NCBI GenBank assembly: GCA_942490855.1
Contig: CALNYS010000001.1
Span: 186,001-250,000 of the forward strand
DNA from: CALNYS01 sp942490855
GTDB taxonomy: Bacteria; Planctomycetota; Phycisphaerae; Phycisphaerales; UBA1924
Direction: 5' to 3'
DNA: 64,000 nucleotides
Below are positions 16,462-24,089 of this stretch, piece by piece; within the stretch, counting starts at the first letter, position 1, and each line of letters starts with the position of its first letter. The notes under the pieces are model-generated. The model searched no databases. It was not told the origin of the DNA and worked only from the letters and a program-made list of their open reading frames with translations. The position numbers and the translations under genes were made by a program.

Positions 16462-17076
16462 ATGACGATGCGCACACTGATATCTGGCCTCACGATGACG
16501 GCGCTGCTCGGCGCGGGCGCGGCGGTCTTTGCCGATCAGCACTCGGACGATCACCAGCACGCGGAATCCGGGCAGTTCGACGAGGCCGCGTGGTACGCCG
16601 CGAACGGTCCCAACGAGCACCACGAACGCCTCAAGTTCTACGTGGGCGACTGGCACGCGACGATGCGCATGGCGATGTCCCGCGACATGACGCCGGAAGA
16701 GGGCGAGTTCGATGCCTCCATCACGCTCGTCATGGGCGGGCGCTTCATCGAGGAGAACGTCACGAGCGAGACGCCCGGCGGCCTCTTCGAGGGGCGCGGG
16801 CTCATCGGGTACGACAACCACAAGCAGCGCTACGTCTCGACGTGGTACGACAACATGAGCACCACCGTCCACACCAACGAGGGCTACTGGGACGAGAGCA
16901 GCAAGACGCTCGAGTTCTTCGGCGAGTCCCCGGACGTGATGACCGGCGAAACGAAGAAGGTCCGCATCGTGCTCGAGCGCCTCGGGCGCGACGTGTTCAC
17001 GGCGCGCGAGTGGGCGTACGAGGACGACGGCTCACGCTGGCTCCGTTTCGCCGCCGAGTACCACCGCAAGAAGTAA
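16462..17076 (+). CDS. secreted DUF1579-like protein
   Basis: A 204-residue protein with an N-terminal signal peptide ending near the VFADQ junction, a short His/Asp-rich stretch and then a lipocalin-like beta domain. The pattern FYVGDWHATMRMAM, then GGRFIEENVT, GLFEGRGLIGYDNHKQRYVSTWYDN and REWAYEDDGSRW matches proteins annotated DUF1579. Their function is unknown. A good AAGGAGACTG ribosome site precedes the ATG. It follows the GTPase gene by 35 bases and could be co-transcribed with it. Confidence 0.75.
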   Translation: MTMRTLISGLTMTALLGAGAAVFADQHSDDHQHAESGQFDEAAWYAANGPNEHHERLKFYVGDWHATMRMAMSRDMTPEEGEFDASITLVMGGRFIEENVTSETPGGLFEGRGLIGYDNHKQRYVSTWYDNMSTTVHTNEGYWDESSKTLEFFGESPDVMTGETKKVRIVLERLGRDVFTAREWAYEDDGSRWLRFAAEYHRKK

Positions 17077-17122
17077 GCCCGACGGCCCGAACGCGGGCGA
17101 ATAGAAACGCTGTCGGCGGGGT

Positions 17123-17128
17123 TATGCT
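17123..17128 (+). promoter_or_regulatory. leaderless-type -10 element TATGCT
   Basis: It ends six bases before the ATG of the PP2C/SpoIIE phosphatase gene. Confidence 0.5.
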
Positions 17129-17134
17129 CCCCGC

Positions 17135-18010
17135 ATGAGCACCGCGACGTCCGTCCAGACCGAGCCGCAGCCGCACCGGCTCCAGTGCATGGAGATCTGG
17201 GGCGGGCACGGCGCGGTGTACGACGCCGTCTCGGCGCCGGGCATGGACGCGTGGGTCTACAGCAGGCCTCACGAGGGCGGCGAGCGCGGCGGGGATGTTC
17301 ATTACCTCTCGGGCTGCGCGGGCGGCAAGATCCTGCGCGTCGCGGTCGCGGACGTCGCGGGGCACGGCGAATCGGTGAGCGACGTCGCCAAGACGCTGCG
17401 CCGACTGATGCGCCGCAGCATCAACACCGCGGATCAATCGACCCTCGCGCGGGAGATCAATCACGAGTTCATGAACGAGTCGGAGAGCGGTCTCTTCGCG
17501 ACGGCGATCCTCGGGACGTACTGGGCGCCCGAGCGCGCGTTCCTCTTCGTCAACGCCGGGCACCCGCGCCCGCTGCTGAGCCGACAGGACGGCGCGTGGG
17601 TCGCGCTCGACGGCGACAGCCCCGAGGTCCTGCGCGGGAAGAGCGCGAGCGGGCTCGTCAATCTCCCCCTCGGCGTGATCTCGGAGACCGGCTACGAACA
17701 GCTTTCCGTGCGCCTCGAGATCGGGGACCGCCTGCTGCTCTACACCGACTTCGCCGTCGAGGCCCGCTCCCCGGGCGGGGACGAGCTCGGCGAGCAGGGG
17801 CTCCTGGCGCTGCTCAACGGGCACGACGACGCCGACGGCGAGCTGATCCCGCGCCTCGTTGAGCGCATCGGTCGACACGCCGGCGCGACCGATATGAACG
17901 ACGACGCGACGATGGTGCTGCTGCGCCACAACGCCTCGCCCATGCCCCCTCAGAGCCTGGGAGACCGCGCCCGCACGCTCGGTCGGATGATCGGACTCAT
18001 CCCGGTCTGA
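17135..18010 (+). CDS. PP2C-family (SpoIIE/RsbU-like) serine phosphatase
   Basis: A 291-residue single-domain phosphatase of the SpoIIE class. Metal-binding and active-site motifs are GGDVHYLSGCAGGKILRVAVADVAGHG with the two key Asp/Gly positions, TAILGTYW followed by FVNAGHPRPLL, and DRLLLYTDFAVEA near the end of the domain, followed by DMNDDATMVLLR. No sensor or membrane domain is attached. Such phosphatases usually dephosphorylate an RsbV-like STAS protein. One is encoded at 51432-51794 with an RsbW-like kinase, so they may be partners across 33 kb, which is inference. Confidence 0.85.
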   Translation: MSTATSVQTEPQPHRLQCMEIWGGHGAVYDAVSAPGMDAWVYSRPHEGGERGGDVHYLSGCAGGKILRVAVADVAGHGESVSDVAKTLRRLMRRSINTADQSTLAREINHEFMNESESGLFATAILGTYWAPERAFLFVNAGHPRPLLSRQDGAWVALDGDSPEVLRGKSASGLVNLPLGVISETGYEQLSVRLEIGDRLLLYTDFAVEARSPGGDELGEQGLLALLNGHDDADGELIPRLVERIGRHAGATDMNDDATMVLLRHNASPMPPQSLGDRARTLGRMIGLIPV

Positions 18011-18096
18011 CGCGACGTGTCGCCTCTCGGATTTGCCGTTGGGCTGGACCCCCGCCGCGGGGTAGTCTGTACGCACCCAGAGAGAGGTGACCCGCT

Positions 18097-18765
18097 ATGA
18101 ACCGACTGTTCCCCGCCGCCGCCATCCTTGCCCTCGCGGGCGCCGCGTCCGCCGCGACGTGGGACTTCGTGCTCGACACCGACGGCGAGGACGTCTTCTG
18201 GATGTCCCCCACGAGCGTGGACCCCGCGGCCCCCGGCTACGACGCGTCCTTCGAGATCACCTCGGTCGTCGCGACGGTTTCGGTCTTCGGCGCCCCAGTT
18301 GACGTCGAAGCGATCGACCAGGTGCCCGTCGAGTTCCGCAGCGGGTCGACGGTCGTGGGCGGCCCGGCGCCGCTCGTCTTCTTCGATCAGTACATCGCCT
18401 CGCCGCCCCCGCCGGAGGAGCCCTCGATCGCCGCCGACGTGCGCATCGAACTCGACGCGTCGGGCTTCGGCGCCGCCTCCGCGACGAACATCATCCTCGG
18501 CACCGTGACCACGAACGTCCCGCCCTTCGGCGACCTCACCGTCCCGCTGCAGGGGCTCCGCTTCGTCGGGACCATCACCTTCACCGAGCGCGCGAACGGC
18601 CCCGAAGACCTCAACAACGACGGCGTCGTTGACGCGAGCGACCTCGCGGTGCTGCTGGCCGCGTGGGGCCCGTGCCCCGCGACGCCGCCGTGCCCCGCGG
18701 ACTTCAACGGCGACGGTTTCGTCGACGCCGGCGATCTCGCGTCGCTGCTGGCGGCGTGGGGGTAA
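18097..18765 (+). CDS. secreted protein with two C-terminal dockerin-like repeats
   Basis: A 222-residue protein with signal peptide (cleavage near SAATW), a beta-rich body of about 150 residues without a recognised fold, and two calcium-loop repeats at the C-terminus (DLNNDGVVDASDLAVLLAAWG and DFNGDGFVDAGDLASLLAAWG) joined by a Cys-Pro linker. The ribosome site is GAGAGGTGA, and a TAGTCT promoter-like hexamer lies at 18063-18068. Export to the surface or medium is likely. The specific role is unknown. Confidence 0.7.
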   Translation: MNRLFPAAAILALAGAASAATWDFVLDTDGEDVFWMSPTSVDPAAPGYDASFEITSVVATVSVFGAPVDVEAIDQVPVEFRSGSTVVGGPAPLVFFDQYIASPPPPEEPSIAADVRIELDASGFGAASATNIILGTVTTNVPPFGDLTVPLQGLRFVGTITFTERANGPEDLNNDGVVDASDLAVLLAAWGPCPATPPCPADFNGDGFVDAGDLASLLAAWG

Positions 18766-18774
18766 GCGGTCCGG

Positions 18775-18780
18775 TACGCT
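18775..18780 (+). promoter_or_regulatory. leaderless-type -10 element TACGCT
   Basis: It ends six bases before the ATG of the MDR oxidoreductase gene. Confidence 0.5.
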
Positions 18781-18786
18781 GCGTGC

Positions 18787-19833
18787 ATGAACGCAGTAGT
18801 GCTCGAACGCCAAGGACAAGAGGGGGGCGTGGCGGAGATCGTCGCGGCCCGTGACGACTTCGACGAGACCCCCGCGCCAAGCGCGGGCGAGGCCCTCGTG
18901 CGCACCGAGGCCAGCGCCCTCAACCACATGGACCTCTGGGTCGGCATGGGCGTGCCCGGGCTCGACCTGACCTACCCGCGCGTCTCGGGCTGCGACGGCT
19001 GCGGGACCGTCGAGGCGGTCGGCCCCGGCGTTGACGAGAGCTGGGTTGGGCAGCGCGTCATCATGAACGCCGCCCTGTCGATCCCCCAGCGCCCGCGTCC
19101 CACCGACCCGCCCGGCTCCACGCTCGCGCCCGAGTACGAACTCATCGGGGAGCACCACTTCGGCACGCACCGCGAGAGGTTCACGGCGCCCGTCGCGCAG
19201 CTGCGCCCCGTGGGCGACGCCGACCCCAATGAGGCCGCCGCGTTCGGCCTCGTCGCCCTCACCGCGTGGGGCATGATCCGCAAGTGCGGGCTCCACCCCG
19301 GGCAGCGCGTGCTCATCACCGGCATCGGCGGCGGCGTGGCGACGGCGGCGCTGGCGATCTGCAAGTGGATGGGCTGCCCGACGATCGTCACCAGCCGACA
19401 CCAGTGGAAACTCGACAAGGCGATGGAGCTCGGCGCCGACGAGGGCGTGCTCGACGACGGGTCCGACTGGTCCAAGCCCGTGCGCGCGTGGTCGCACAAG
19501 CGGGGCGTGGACGCCGCGATCGATTCCGTCGGCGCGCCCACGCACATGGGCTGCGTGAAGTCCCTCGCCCGCGGCGGCGCGTTTGTCACCTGCGGCGCGA
19601 CCGCGGGAGGACGCGCCCAGACCGACCTCGCCCGCGTCTTCTGGAACCAGCTCCGCCTCCTCGGCTCGACGATGGGGACCAACGAAGAGTTCGGCGAGAT
19701 CGTCGCCCTCTTCCGCGCCGGGTCGCTCGCGCCCGTGATCGATTCCGTCCACCCCTGGCGCGACGCGAGAACCGCGTGGGCGCGCCTCGAGGCCGCCGAC
19801 CAGTTCGGCAAGATCGTCCTCGACTGGTCGTGA
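18787..19833 (+). CDS. zinc-independent MDR-family alcohol dehydrogenase/quinone oxidoreductase
   Basis: A 348-residue medium-chain dehydrogenase/reductase. The GroES-like half has ALNHMDLWVGMGVPGLDLTYPRVSGCDGCGTVEAVG. The NAD(P)-binding Rossmann half has GQRVLITGIGGGVATAALAICKWMGC and ATAGGRAQTDLARVFWNQLRLLGS. The catalytic-zinc cysteine of classical alcohol dehydrogenases is replaced by asparagine (LNHMDLW), as in quinone oxidoreductase-like and crotonyl-CoA reductase-like members. The structural-zinc cysteines are not evident. The substrate cannot be assigned. The gene stands alone and is followed by a repeat element. Confidence 0.82.
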   Translation: MNAVVLERQGQEGGVAEIVAARDDFDETPAPSAGEALVRTEASALNHMDLWVGMGVPGLDLTYPRVSGCDGCGTVEAVGPGVDESWVGQRVIMNAALSIPQRPRPTDPPGSTLAPEYELIGEHHFGTHRERFTAPVAQLRPVGDADPNEAAAFGLVALTAWGMIRKCGLHPGQRVLITGIGGGVATAALAICKWMGCPTIVTSRHQWKLDKAMELGADEGVLDDGSDWSKPVRAWSHKRGVDAAIDSVGAPTHMGCVKSLARGGAFVTCGATAGGRAQTDLARVFWNQLRLLGSTMGTNEEFGEIVALFRAGSLAPVIDSVHPWRDARTAWARLEAADQFGKIVLDWS

Positions 19834-19860
19834 CCACAATCGGGGCATGAACACTCTCCA

Positions 19861-20013
19861 CCCTCTCCCCATTCCGATGGGGAGAGGGCAGGGTGAGGGG
19901 CTCCCCCATCTCTTCAGCCTGAGGTCAGAGGAAACGCTCGCTGCACTCGCGAGTTGGAGCTTCGGCCCCTCACCCCGACCCTCTCCCCATGACACAAGGG
20001 GAGAGGGGGCAGG
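19861..20013. repeat. CCCTCTCCCC self-complementary intergenic repeat, copy A
   Basis: About 150 bp filling the gap between the MDR gene and fabI. The left end is a hairpin CCCTCTCCCC/GGGGAGAGGG, followed by GGGTGAGGGGCTCC, a less conserved centre with GAAACGCTCGCT, then CCCCTCACCC and a right hairpin CCCTCTCCCC/GGGGAGAGGG. The two halves are also complementary to each other. Closely similar copies lie at 44113-44258 and 55825-55972, and a half copy near 56525-56590. Confidence 0.85.
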
Positions 20014-20082
20014 ACGTGCGTCGCGTCGCGCGTGATCGCCCGTCCGCCTACACTGCCCCTTCACTCAATTCGGAGACGACGC

Positions 20083-20868
20083 ATGGGACTCATGGACGGC
20101 AAGGTTGGACTGATCTTCGGCGTGGCGAACGACCGCTCCTACGCGTGGCACATCGCCAAGGCGATCATCGAGCAGGGGGGCACGTGCGGGTTCACGTCCC
20201 TGCCCGGCGAGAAGAACGAGCGGCGCACCCGCAAGGCCGTCGAGAGCCTCGGCATCACCGACTTCTTCCTCGCCCCCTGTGACGCCGCCTCCGACGACGA
20301 CATCGACAGCGTCTTCGACGCCTACGCCGGCGCGCACGACCGCCTCGACTTTGTCGTCCACTCCATCGCGTTCGCCGACCGCGACTGGCTCGCCGAGGGC
20401 AAGTTCATCGAGACCCCGCGCGCCGCGTACCTCTCCGCCGTGGACGTCTCCGCCTACACCCTCGCCGCGATGGCCAAGCGCGCCCGCCCGCTCATGGCCA
20501 AGAACGGCGGCGGCTCCATGATCGCCATGAGCTACTACGGCAGCGAGAAGGTCGTCACCGGTTACAACGTCATGGGCGTCGCCAAGGCCGCCCTCGAGTG
20601 CACCGCGCGCTACCTCGCCGCGGACCTCGGCCCCGACAACATCCGCGTGAACACCGTCTCGGGCGGCCCGCTGCGCACGCTCGCCTCGAGCGCCGTCGGC
20701 GGCATCGCCGGCATGCTCGACGAGGCCCCCAAGCGCGCCCCGCTCCGGCGCAACGTCGAAGGCTCCGACGTCGGCGGGACCGCCGTTTACCTCCTCAGCG
20801 ACCTCTCGGCCGGCGTCACCGGCGAGAACGTCTACGTGGACTGCGGGCTCAACATCCTCGGGAGCTAA
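20083..20868 (+). CDS. fabI: enoyl-[acyl-carrier-protein] reductase (NADH)
   Basis: A 261-residue FabI-type reductase of fatty acid synthesis. The cofactor loop is GVANDRSYAWHIAKA at residues 13-27. The active-site tyrosines and lysine are Tyr151, Tyr161 and Lys168 in SYYGSEKVVTGYNVMGVAK, in FabI rather than FabK or FabL spacing, and RVNTVSGGPLRTLA follows. The ATG at 20083 is preceded by CGGAGACGA. A TACACT hexamer at 20049-20054 gives a short leader. The gene stands alone. Confidence 0.95.
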   Translation: MGLMDGKVGLIFGVANDRSYAWHIAKAIIEQGGTCGFTSLPGEKNERRTRKAVESLGITDFFLAPCDAASDDDIDSVFDAYAGAHDRLDFVVHSIAFADRDWLAEGKFIETPRAAYLSAVDVSAYTLAAMAKRARPLMAKNGGGSMIAMSYYGSEKVVTGYNVMGVAKAALECTARYLAADLGPDNIRVNTVSGGPLRTLASSAVGGIAGMLDEAPKRAPLRRNVEGSDVGGTAVYLLSDLSAGVTGENVYVDCGLNILGS

Positions 20869-20886
20869 AAGCCCAGCCGCGGACGC

Positions 20887-21633
20887 TCAGCCGTAGTACG
20901 CCTCGGTCGCCGTGAACTCAAGCGTCGTCCGCAGGTACGGCCCGATGTCCTCGCCCGACTCGCCGGCGCGGGCGTCAACGTCGATGTCCACCGAAGCGTT
21001 CCCGCTGATCACCAGCTCCGCGTTCGGCGCCGACTGCAGCACCGTCCGCGCCGCGCCCCCGGTCGCCTCGATCTCCACGGGCCCGCCCAGCTCGTTCCCG
21101 TCCGCGTCGATCGCCTGCACCGTCGCGACGGTCCGCCGCCCCTCGTTCCGCGCCGCCAGCACGTGCACGCGCCACTCGAAGTCGCCCCGGTGATCCCGGC
21201 GCGCCTTGCCCGCCCACGAGCGCACGTCGCGCAGGTAACGCCGCGACTGCTGCTCGTCCGTCACGTCCACCCCCGCGAACGCCGCGTCCCACGAGCGCTC
21301 CAGCGACGCCCGCATCGAGTCCGCGCACGCGAACGGGTCCAGCGGGAGCTCCGCCGCGTCGCCGTCAGCGCCCGCGTCGTCGCCGTCGTTGTCCGGGCCG
21401 TCGCTCGTGCCCCCGCCGCCGCCGTTCTTGAGCTCGGCCCGCAGGCGCCGGTTCTCGGCGAGCAGATCGTCGATGCGCGTCTGCGAGCGCTCGAGGCGCG
21501 CCTCGAGTTCGCTGATCCGCTCGCTCATCCGGTCGATCTCACGGCGCAAAACCGCGGGGCTGTCGTCCTGCGCGAGCGAAGACGGCGTGAAGCAAAGAAG
21601 CAGGGCGAGGACGGGGAAGGCGGCGCGACGCAT
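20887..21633 (-). CDS. secreted coiled-coil hypothetical protein
   Basis: A 248-residue protein with a signal peptide ending at LAQ, then a coiled coil of about 45 residues (REIDRMSERISELEARLERS, then QTRIDDLLAENRRLRAELKN), then a glycine/aspartate-rich linker and a C-terminal beta domain of about 130 residues. The latter is probably FxLYD-like (WRVHVLAARNEGRRTVATVQ, then LRTTLEFTATEAYYG), but I am unsure. The ribosome site is AGGAGACTC. It is convergent with fabI and divergent from the DUF58 gene. Confidence 0.65.
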   Translation of the reverse strand: MRRAAFPVLALLLCFTPSSLAQDDSPAVLRREIDRMSERISELEARLERSQTRIDDLLAENRRLRAELKNGGGGGTSDGPDNDGDDAGADGDAAELPLDPFACADSMRASLERSWDAAFAGVDVTDEQQSRRYLRDVRSWAGKARRDHRGDFEWRVHVLAARNEGRRTVATVQAIDADGNELGGPVEIEATGGAARTVLQSAPNAELVISGNASVDIDVDARAGESGEDIGPYLRTTLEFTATEAYYG

Positions 21634-21723
21634 GGCGAGTCTCCTGTGCGGAACCGGGTCGAACGTTCACCTACTATACGAACGAGCGCCCGATCGGATC
21701 GCGCGCCCCGCGAAAGGACGCCC

Positions 21724-22686
21724 GTGCTCGTTTCAGGGACCATCACCACCCCCGAGACCCTCGACGACCTCCTCGGGCCCGCGCTCCTCGCCCAGCTCGA
21801 CCGTCTCGACCTCGGCTCCAAACGCCTCTTCGCCGGCAAGCTCCCCGGCGAACGCCGCGGCAAGCGCCGCGGGCGCTCCGTCGAGTTCGACGACTTCCGC
21901 CCCTACGCCCTCGGCGACGACCTCCGCCACATCGACTGGAACCTCTACGCCCGCCTCGACCGCCTCTTCATCAAAATCTTCCTCGAAGAGCAGGACCTCT
22001 CCCTCCACCTCGCGATCGACGCCTCCGCGTCCATGGCGGCCGGCGGCGGGAGCAAGAGCGCCATGGCCATGCGCCTCGCCGGGGCCCTCGCCTCCATCGG
22101 CCTCGCCAGCCGCGACCGCGTTTCGATCAGCGTCTTCGGCACGGGCGCCCCGACGCACTCGGGCGCCTACCGCGGCAGGACGAACCTCCCCGCCCTCGCC
22201 CGCTTCATCCTCGCGAAAGCCAAGGCCGTCGAGCCCGGCGCGCCCAGCGAGCGCTTCAACGACTCCATGAAGTCCACCGTCTCGGCGCGCACCGGCAAGG
22301 GCGTCATGGTCGTCCTCTCCGACTTCCTCCAGCCCGAGGGCTACGACGCCGGCTTGCGCACCCTCGCGGCCGGCGGCGGCTTCGACATCCACCTCCTCCA
22401 GATCCTCGCCCCGGGCGAGATCGACCCGGCCCTCGAACAGGATTCCAGCGGCCAACGCGGCCTGTCCGGCGATGTGAGGCTGGTCGACGCCGAGACCGGC
22501 CTGGGCAAAGAGGTCACCATCTCCACCGCCCTCGTGGACCGCTACAAGGCGAGGCTCGAGGAATACATCGACACCCTCGCCAGCGCCGCCGCGGCGAGAG
22601 ACATGAGCCACACCCTGCTGCGGAGCGACGCGGATGTGGTGAAAGTGGTGGGGGAGAGGTTAAGAGGGGTGGGGGTGGTGAGGTGA
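21724..22686 (+). CDS. DUF58 domain protein
   Basis: A 320-residue protein begun at GTG 21724, which has GAAAGGAC upstream. The DUF58 hallmark is GRSVEFDDFRPYALGDDLRHIDWNLYARLDRLFIK, followed by a von Willebrand A-like domain with LAIDASASMAAGG (MIDAS-like D-x-S-x-S). DUF58 proteins usually work with a MoxR AAA ATPase in complex maturation and are often flanked by membrane vWA proteins. Neither partner is adjacent here. No transmembrane segment is present. Confidence 0.88.
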   Translation: MLVSGTITTPETLDDLLGPALLAQLDRLDLGSKRLFAGKLPGERRGKRRGRSVEFDDFRPYALGDDLRHIDWNLYARLDRLFIKIFLEEQDLSLHLAIDASASMAAGGGSKSAMAMRLAGALASIGLASRDRVSISVFGTGAPTHSGAYRGRTNLPALARFILAKAKAVEPGAPSERFNDSMKSTVSARTGKGVMVVLSDFLQPEGYDAGLRTLAAGGGFDIHLLQILAPGEIDPALEQDSSGQRGLSGDVRLVDAETGLGKEVTISTALVDRYKARLEEYIDTLASAAAARDMSHTLLRSDADVVKVVGERLRGVGVVR

Positions 22687-22690
22687 ATAA

Positions 22691-23266
22691 CTAGAGGCGA
22701 TGATATATATTCTTTGCAAAGTGATTATTTATTCTGTCGCTAATGTCGGATAGGTAGGGGGATAAAATGTTTTTTCTTTCGTTGTACATGGCTTCTACGC
22801 ATTCGTTGATTATGCGGAGTTGGTCGGCTGGCGTTCCGAGGGGGTGGGCTTCGAGGGCGGCAGATCTTAGGCGTGCAAGGATTTCGTCGATCTGAAAACA
22901 GCTCTGAATTGCGTTGCCGCGAGACATGTTATTATCGTGCACTTTAGCAAATGCGGCGGCTAATCGCGCTGCGTTGAAATGGTCTAGTATAAGTTTGTAG
23001 TGGCGGGATTGTTGTATGAGGGCATGAACGTTTTGCTCGGAAAGCGTAGTATTATTGTAGACAACATCCATCAGGAGGTCTTTTTCGGCCATTTCTTCGC
23101 TGTAGATGGCCTTGAGAACTGGCATATAGTACTCGACTAGTCGGTTGCTTTGTCTTTCGTGCCAGTCATGGATCCATATGATGAGTGCTAAAAGGCATGC
23201 GGGGATAGATCCAACGAGCGCTCCGAGCAGGCCGTAGAGAAAGCCGGATTCGGCAATGATATACAT
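22691..23266 (-). CDS. AT-rich orphan protein with one N-terminal membrane helix
   Basis: A 191-residue protein with a hydrophobic segment at about residues 9-31 (FLYGLLGALVGSIPACLLALII) and a long helical cytoplasmic or periplasmic part without a recognised domain. The base composition is strikingly poorer in G and C than its neighbours, with many A/T-ending codons, suggesting acquisition. Its stop lies four bases after the end of the convergent DUF58 gene, so insertion was neat. I see no integrase, repeat boundary or toxin-antitoxin partner. Confidence 0.6.
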   Translation of the reverse strand: MYIIAESGFLYGLLGALVGSIPACLLALIIWIHDWHERQSNRLVEYYMPVLKAIYSEEMAEKDLLMDVVYNNTTLSEQNVHALIQQSRHYKLILDHFNAARLAAAFAKVHDNNMSRGNAIQSCFQIDEILARLRSAALEAHPLGTPADQLRIINECVEAMYNERKNILSPYLSDISDRINNHFAKNIYHRL

Positions 23267-23274
23267 GGCTGTGA

Positions 23275-23280
23275 ATTATA
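23275..23280 (-). promoter_or_regulatory. leaderless-type -10 element TATAAT
   Basis: A perfect -10 consensus on the minus strand, ending eight bases before the ATG of the AT-rich orphan. Confidence 0.55.
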
Positions 23281-23331
23281 AAACGCCGCGTCGTGTCTCG
23301 CAAGTGTCGGGTGGGTGCCCCGAGAGTGGTC

Positions 23332-23940
23332 CTAGGACGAGACGCTTTCCTCATCCACGCCCAAAAACTCCCGCATGTGCTGGTCGTACGTCGCGGCGTC
23401 CTCGTCCTGTGAGAGGTCCAGGCGCAGCTCGTTGATCACCTTCGTGCCCTGGGCGATCCACGCCTGCCAGGTTTCTTTAGTGATGTTCTGCTGGATCCAC
23501 TCGCCGACGGGGCCCTTGAAGGGGGGGGTGTCCATCTGGTTGCCGGGCTGGCCCGTGCGGGCGCAGACGAAGCCGCCGGTGATCTTCGTTTCGGGGACCT
23601 TGGTTTCCACCTTGGGGACCGGGGCGCCGAGGTCTTCGAGAACTTTCCCCATCGCGTCGCGCGGCATGAGGTCGCCCCGGCTGGCGGCGGCCTCGTAGCC
23701 TTCGGTCGCGACGGCGATCGCCCGCTCGTTCTCACCCGTTTTGACGAGCGCCTCGGCGGCGAGCTGGTACGCCTTGCTCATCGCCGGGTTGAGGGAGTAG
23801 CAGCGGATGAACGCCTCGGCGGCGTCGGCGTGGCGCTCGGCCTGCGTGTACGCGGTGCCGAGCGAGAAGTGCGCCATGTCGTTCTCGGGGTCGGCGCTTG
23901 CCATGTTCTCGAACTGAGCGATGCGGGCGTCGAGGTCCAT
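23332..23940 (-). CDS. TPR protein fused to a YggX-like (Fe-S protection) domain
   Basis: A 202-residue protein. Residues 5-85 form about two tetratricopeptide repeats (DMAHFSLGTAYTQAERHADA, then AYQLAAEALVKTGENERAI). Residues 122-195 align, from memory, with YggX, the small oxidation-protection protein for Fe-S clusters: GGFVCARTGQ with Cys126, a Pro-Gly-type turn PFKGPVGEWI, NITKETWQAWIAQGTKVINELRLDL and DQHMREFL. Stand-alone YggX is about 90 residues. The fusion suggests it is brought to a partner through the TPRs. A GGAGAAC ribosome site supports the start. It is divergent from pyrD. Confidence 0.75.
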   Translation of the reverse strand: MDLDARIAQFENMASADPENDMAHFSLGTAYTQAERHADAAEAFIRCYSLNPAMSKAYQLAAEALVKTGENERAIAVATEGYEAAASRGDLMPRDAMGKVLEDLGAPVPKVETKVPETKITGGFVCARTGQPGNQMDTPPFKGPVGEWIQQNITKETWQAWIAQGTKVINELRLDLSQDEDAATYDQHMREFLGVDEESVSS

Positions 23941-23975
23941 CCGGGAGTTCTCCGTAGGTACAAAGGTCGTGCTCA

Positions 23976-24059
23976 GGGTGCCCCGACTCGCCCAGAGGGC
24001 GCGTCGGGTTCCGGCAACTCAAGATCCCGACGCGCCGAAGACGGCGAGTCGGGGCACCC
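23976..24059. repeat. 84-bp nested palindrome between divergent genes
   Basis: The outer arms of 17 bp (23976-23992 and 24043-24059, GGGTGCCCCGACTCGCC and its exact complement) enclose inner arms of 11 bp (GGCGCGTCGGG at 23998-24008 and CCCGACGCGCC at 24026-24036). The terminal loop is 17 bases, with five- and six-base spacers. It lies in the gap between the divergent YggX-fusion and pyrD genes and could act as a bidirectional regulatory structure or a mobile REP-like element. Confidence 0.8.
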
Positions 24060-24076
24060 GGAGGCGAGTCTAGGCC

Positions 24077-24082
24077 TATCTT
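24077..24082 (+). promoter_or_regulatory. leaderless-type -10 element TATCTT
   Basis: It ends seven bases before the ATG of pyrD. No ribosome site is seen. Confidence 0.4.
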
Positions 24083-24089
24083 GTGCGTC

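Noticed and set aside
23976..24059. An integron attC site.
   Set aside because: The structure is a near-perfect nested palindrome without R' and R'' core sites, and no integron integrase or cassette array is near.
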